A stretch of DNA of 14,464 nt from Desulfobacterales bacterium (GTDB taxonomy: Bacteria; Desulfobacterota; Desulfobacteria; Desulfobacterales; Desulfosalsimonadaceae), in contig JAGYOT010000006.1 of the NCBI GenBank assembly GCA_018399455.1, positions 1-14,464 on the forward strand, read 5' to 3'. Below the pieces are notes generated by a model. That model worked only from the letters and a program-made list of their open reading frames with translations. It was not told the origin of the DNA and did not search any database. Made by a program: the position numbers and the translations under genes. Below, in pieces: positions 13,004-14,464 of this stretch (within the stretch, counting starts at the first letter, position 1; every line of letters starts with the position of its first letter).

Positions 13004-14464
13004 ATGGTAATAACAGAGATGCTGGCACGAAATGCCAGAATGTATGGAAAAGAGACGGCGCTGGTCGAGCGGGATCCGGCAGCAGGCAGGCGTTCGGACA
13101 TAACCTGGCAGCAGTTTGACGATTTGGCCAGTCAAATCGCCAATTCGCTGCACCGTTCGGGAGTAAAAAAGGGGGACCGGGTGGTGCAGTTGATGATGAA
13201 CAGCCTTGAATGGCTGCCGGTGTATTTCGGCATCTTAAGAGCCGGAGCTGTTTGTGTGCCACTCAATTTTCGTTTTCAGGCTGATGCTATCAGCCGTTGC
13301 GTCCGGCTTTCAGAGGCCCGGGCGTTGATTTTCGGCGCGGAGTTCACCGATCGCATGGCTGGAGCAAAATCCGAGATGGATCAATGGATTGGCACTTATG
13401 TATATATCGGCCCTGAGGCCAACAAGCCGCCTTATGCGATTTGTTTTGAGGATTTTGTGCAATCATCGCCCAGTCATCCGCCGGGTGTTGATATCAGTCT
13501 CTGTGACGGCGCTGGAATCTATTTTACTTCCGGGACCACAGGCAAGCCAAAGGGCGTGTATCTGCTGCACCGGCACCTGGAATTTGCCTGTTATGCGGAG
13601 CACCGCCACCACAACCAAACACGTTCGGACAATTTTCTATGCATTCCACCGCTTTATCATACGGGCGCCAAAATGCACTGGTTTGGCAACCTGGTGGTTG
13701 GCGCTCCGGCTGTTATTTTAAAAGGGACAAGCCCGGAGGCAATTCTTGAAGCTGTTTCTGCAGAGAAAATTACCATTGTCTGGCTGTTGGTGCCCTGGGC
13801 GCATGATATTCTCGTGGCAATCGAATCCGGACGCATTGATTTAACTGAGTATTGCCTGGATCAATGGCGGCTTATGCACATAGGCGCTCAACCGGTACCG
13901 CCCAGTCTGGTTCAGCGGTGGAAGTCTTTTTTCCCGCATCATGATTATGACACCAATTACGGATTAACAGAGGCCACGGGGCCGGGCTGCGTACACCTGG
14001 GTGTGGAGAATTTCCATAAGGTGGGTGCAATCGGCGTCCCCGGCTTTGATTGGGAATGCCGTATAGTCGATGAAAACGAAGAGCCGGTGCCCGCCGGCAG
14101 GCCCGGAGAATTGCTGGTAAGAGGCCCCGGTGTGATGATGGGGTATTATCAAAACCCTGAAGCGACAGCTGCTGTATTAAAGGAAGACTGGCTGCACACA
14201 GGAGATATTGCCCGCCAGGATCCCGATGGATTTGTCTGGCTTATCGACCGGAAAAAGGATGTTATTATTACTGGCGGAGAAAATATTTTTCCGGTTGAAA
14301 TTGAAAATTTTCTAATGACCCATGATGCCATTCTGGATGCTGGCGTGATCGGAGTCCCGGATACGCGCCTGGGGGAAATCGTGGCAGCGGTTATTGCCCT
14401 AAAGCCGGGCAGAAATCTTGGGGAGGAAGACATTTTTTCTTTTTGTGAGGGGCTTGCCAGATAT
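13004..14464 (+). CDS. Acyl-CoA synthetase / AMP-dependent ligase (partial, 3' end outside window)
   Basis: This is an open frame of 487 codons to the window edge. It encodes an ANL-superfamily enzyme that activates a carboxylic acid to acyl-AMP and then to acyl-CoA. The P-loop-like core motif is TSGTTGKPKG (175-184), the A5 motif YGLTEA (319-324), the ATP-ribose-binding Asp lies in DWLHTGD (395-401), and hinge DRKKDVIITGGENIFP is at 415-430. The catalytic C-terminal Lys would lie beyond the edge, since family members usually have about 510-550 residues. The N-terminus MVITEMLARNARMYGKETAL resembles fatty-acyl or aryl-CoA ligases, but the substrate cannot be read from the sequence. The ATG at 13004 has only AGG adjacent as a possible SD. 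The frame stays open upstream, but no better start is seen. Confidence 0.9.
   Translation, partial: MVITEMLARNARMYGKETALVERDPAAGRRSDITWQQFDDLASQIANSLHRSGVKKGDRVVQLMMNSLEWLPVYFGILRAGAVCVPLNFRFQADAISRCVRLSEARALIFGAEFTDRMAGAKSEMDQWIGTYVYIGPEANKPPYAICFEDFVQSSPSHPPGVDISLCDGAGIYFTSGTTGKPKGVYLLHRHLEFACYAEHRHHNQTRSDNFLCIPPLYHTGAKMHWFGNLVVGAPAVILKGTSPEAILEAVSAEKITIVWLLVPWAHDILVAIESGRIDLTEYCLDQWRLMHIGAQPVPPSLVQRWKSFFPHHDYDTNYGLTEATGPGCVHLGVENFHKVGAIGVPGFDWECRIVDENEEPVPAGRPGELLVRGPGVMMGYYQNPEATAAVLKEDWLHTGDIARQDPDGFVWLIDRKKDVIITGGENIFPVEIENFLMTHDAILDAGVIGVPDTRLGEIVAAVIALKPGRNLGEEDIFSFCEGLARY

Noticed and set aside
12683..13153. Minus-strand open frame across the dnaK end and intergenic region
   Set aside because: It runs through the dnaK tail, a perfect terminator hairpin and the start of the ligase gene. 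It has no family resemblance.

Overview
This window looks like ordinary chromosomal DNA of a mesophilic, Gram-negative anaerobe. The best guess is a deltaproteobacterium (Desulfobacterota, sulfate-reducer-like). That is an inference from gene content and order: yggT beside two type IV pilus retraction ATPases, a zinc-ribbon/receiver protein with a 52-residue companion, an ftsH-folP-ybbR-coaX cluster, a 4.5S-size SRP RNA, and grpE-dnaK followed by an acyl-CoA ligase. No insertion sequence, phage gene, CRISPR array or tRNA was seen.

Region 1 (1-3764, + strand) starts with the last codons of an unidentified gene. Then come yggT, two tandem PilT-family ATPases, a zinc-ribbon protein with a degenerate receiver domain, and a 52-residue conserved-looking protein. 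The last four are closely spaced and may form a pilus-retraction or surface-motility operon.

Region 2 (3779-9518, - strand), read in transcription order, is tilS (tRNA-Ile2 lysidine synthetase), ftsH (membrane AAA+ zinc protease), folP (dihydropteroate synthase), a single-domain YbbR/CdaR-like protein and coaX (type III pantothenate kinase). ftsH has its own strong sigma70-type promoter. folP overlaps the ftsH end, and the remaining genes follow at short spacing. The diadenylate cyclase gene cdaA, which usually lies between folP and ybbR, is absent here.

Region 3 (9519-10141) is a non-coding control region. It holds divergent sigma70-type promoters, one toward tilS and one toward the SRP RNA gene ffs. 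A structured leader lies between the ffs promoter and the mature RNA, followed by ffs with its terminator and a probable grpE promoter.

Region 4 (10142-14464, + strand) is grpE-dnaK, closed by a very strong intrinsic terminator. hrcA and dnaJ are not adjacent. After a non-coding gap with a strong inverted repeat comes an acyl-CoA synthetase gene that runs off the window end.

No clearly new multi-gene system is present. The points most worth a second look are a perfect 32-bp palindrome inside folP that makes both strands encode the same 11 residues, the zinc-ribbon/pseudo-receiver protein and its small partner beside the PilT pair, the structured SRP RNA leader, and the YbbR protein without its cyclase.
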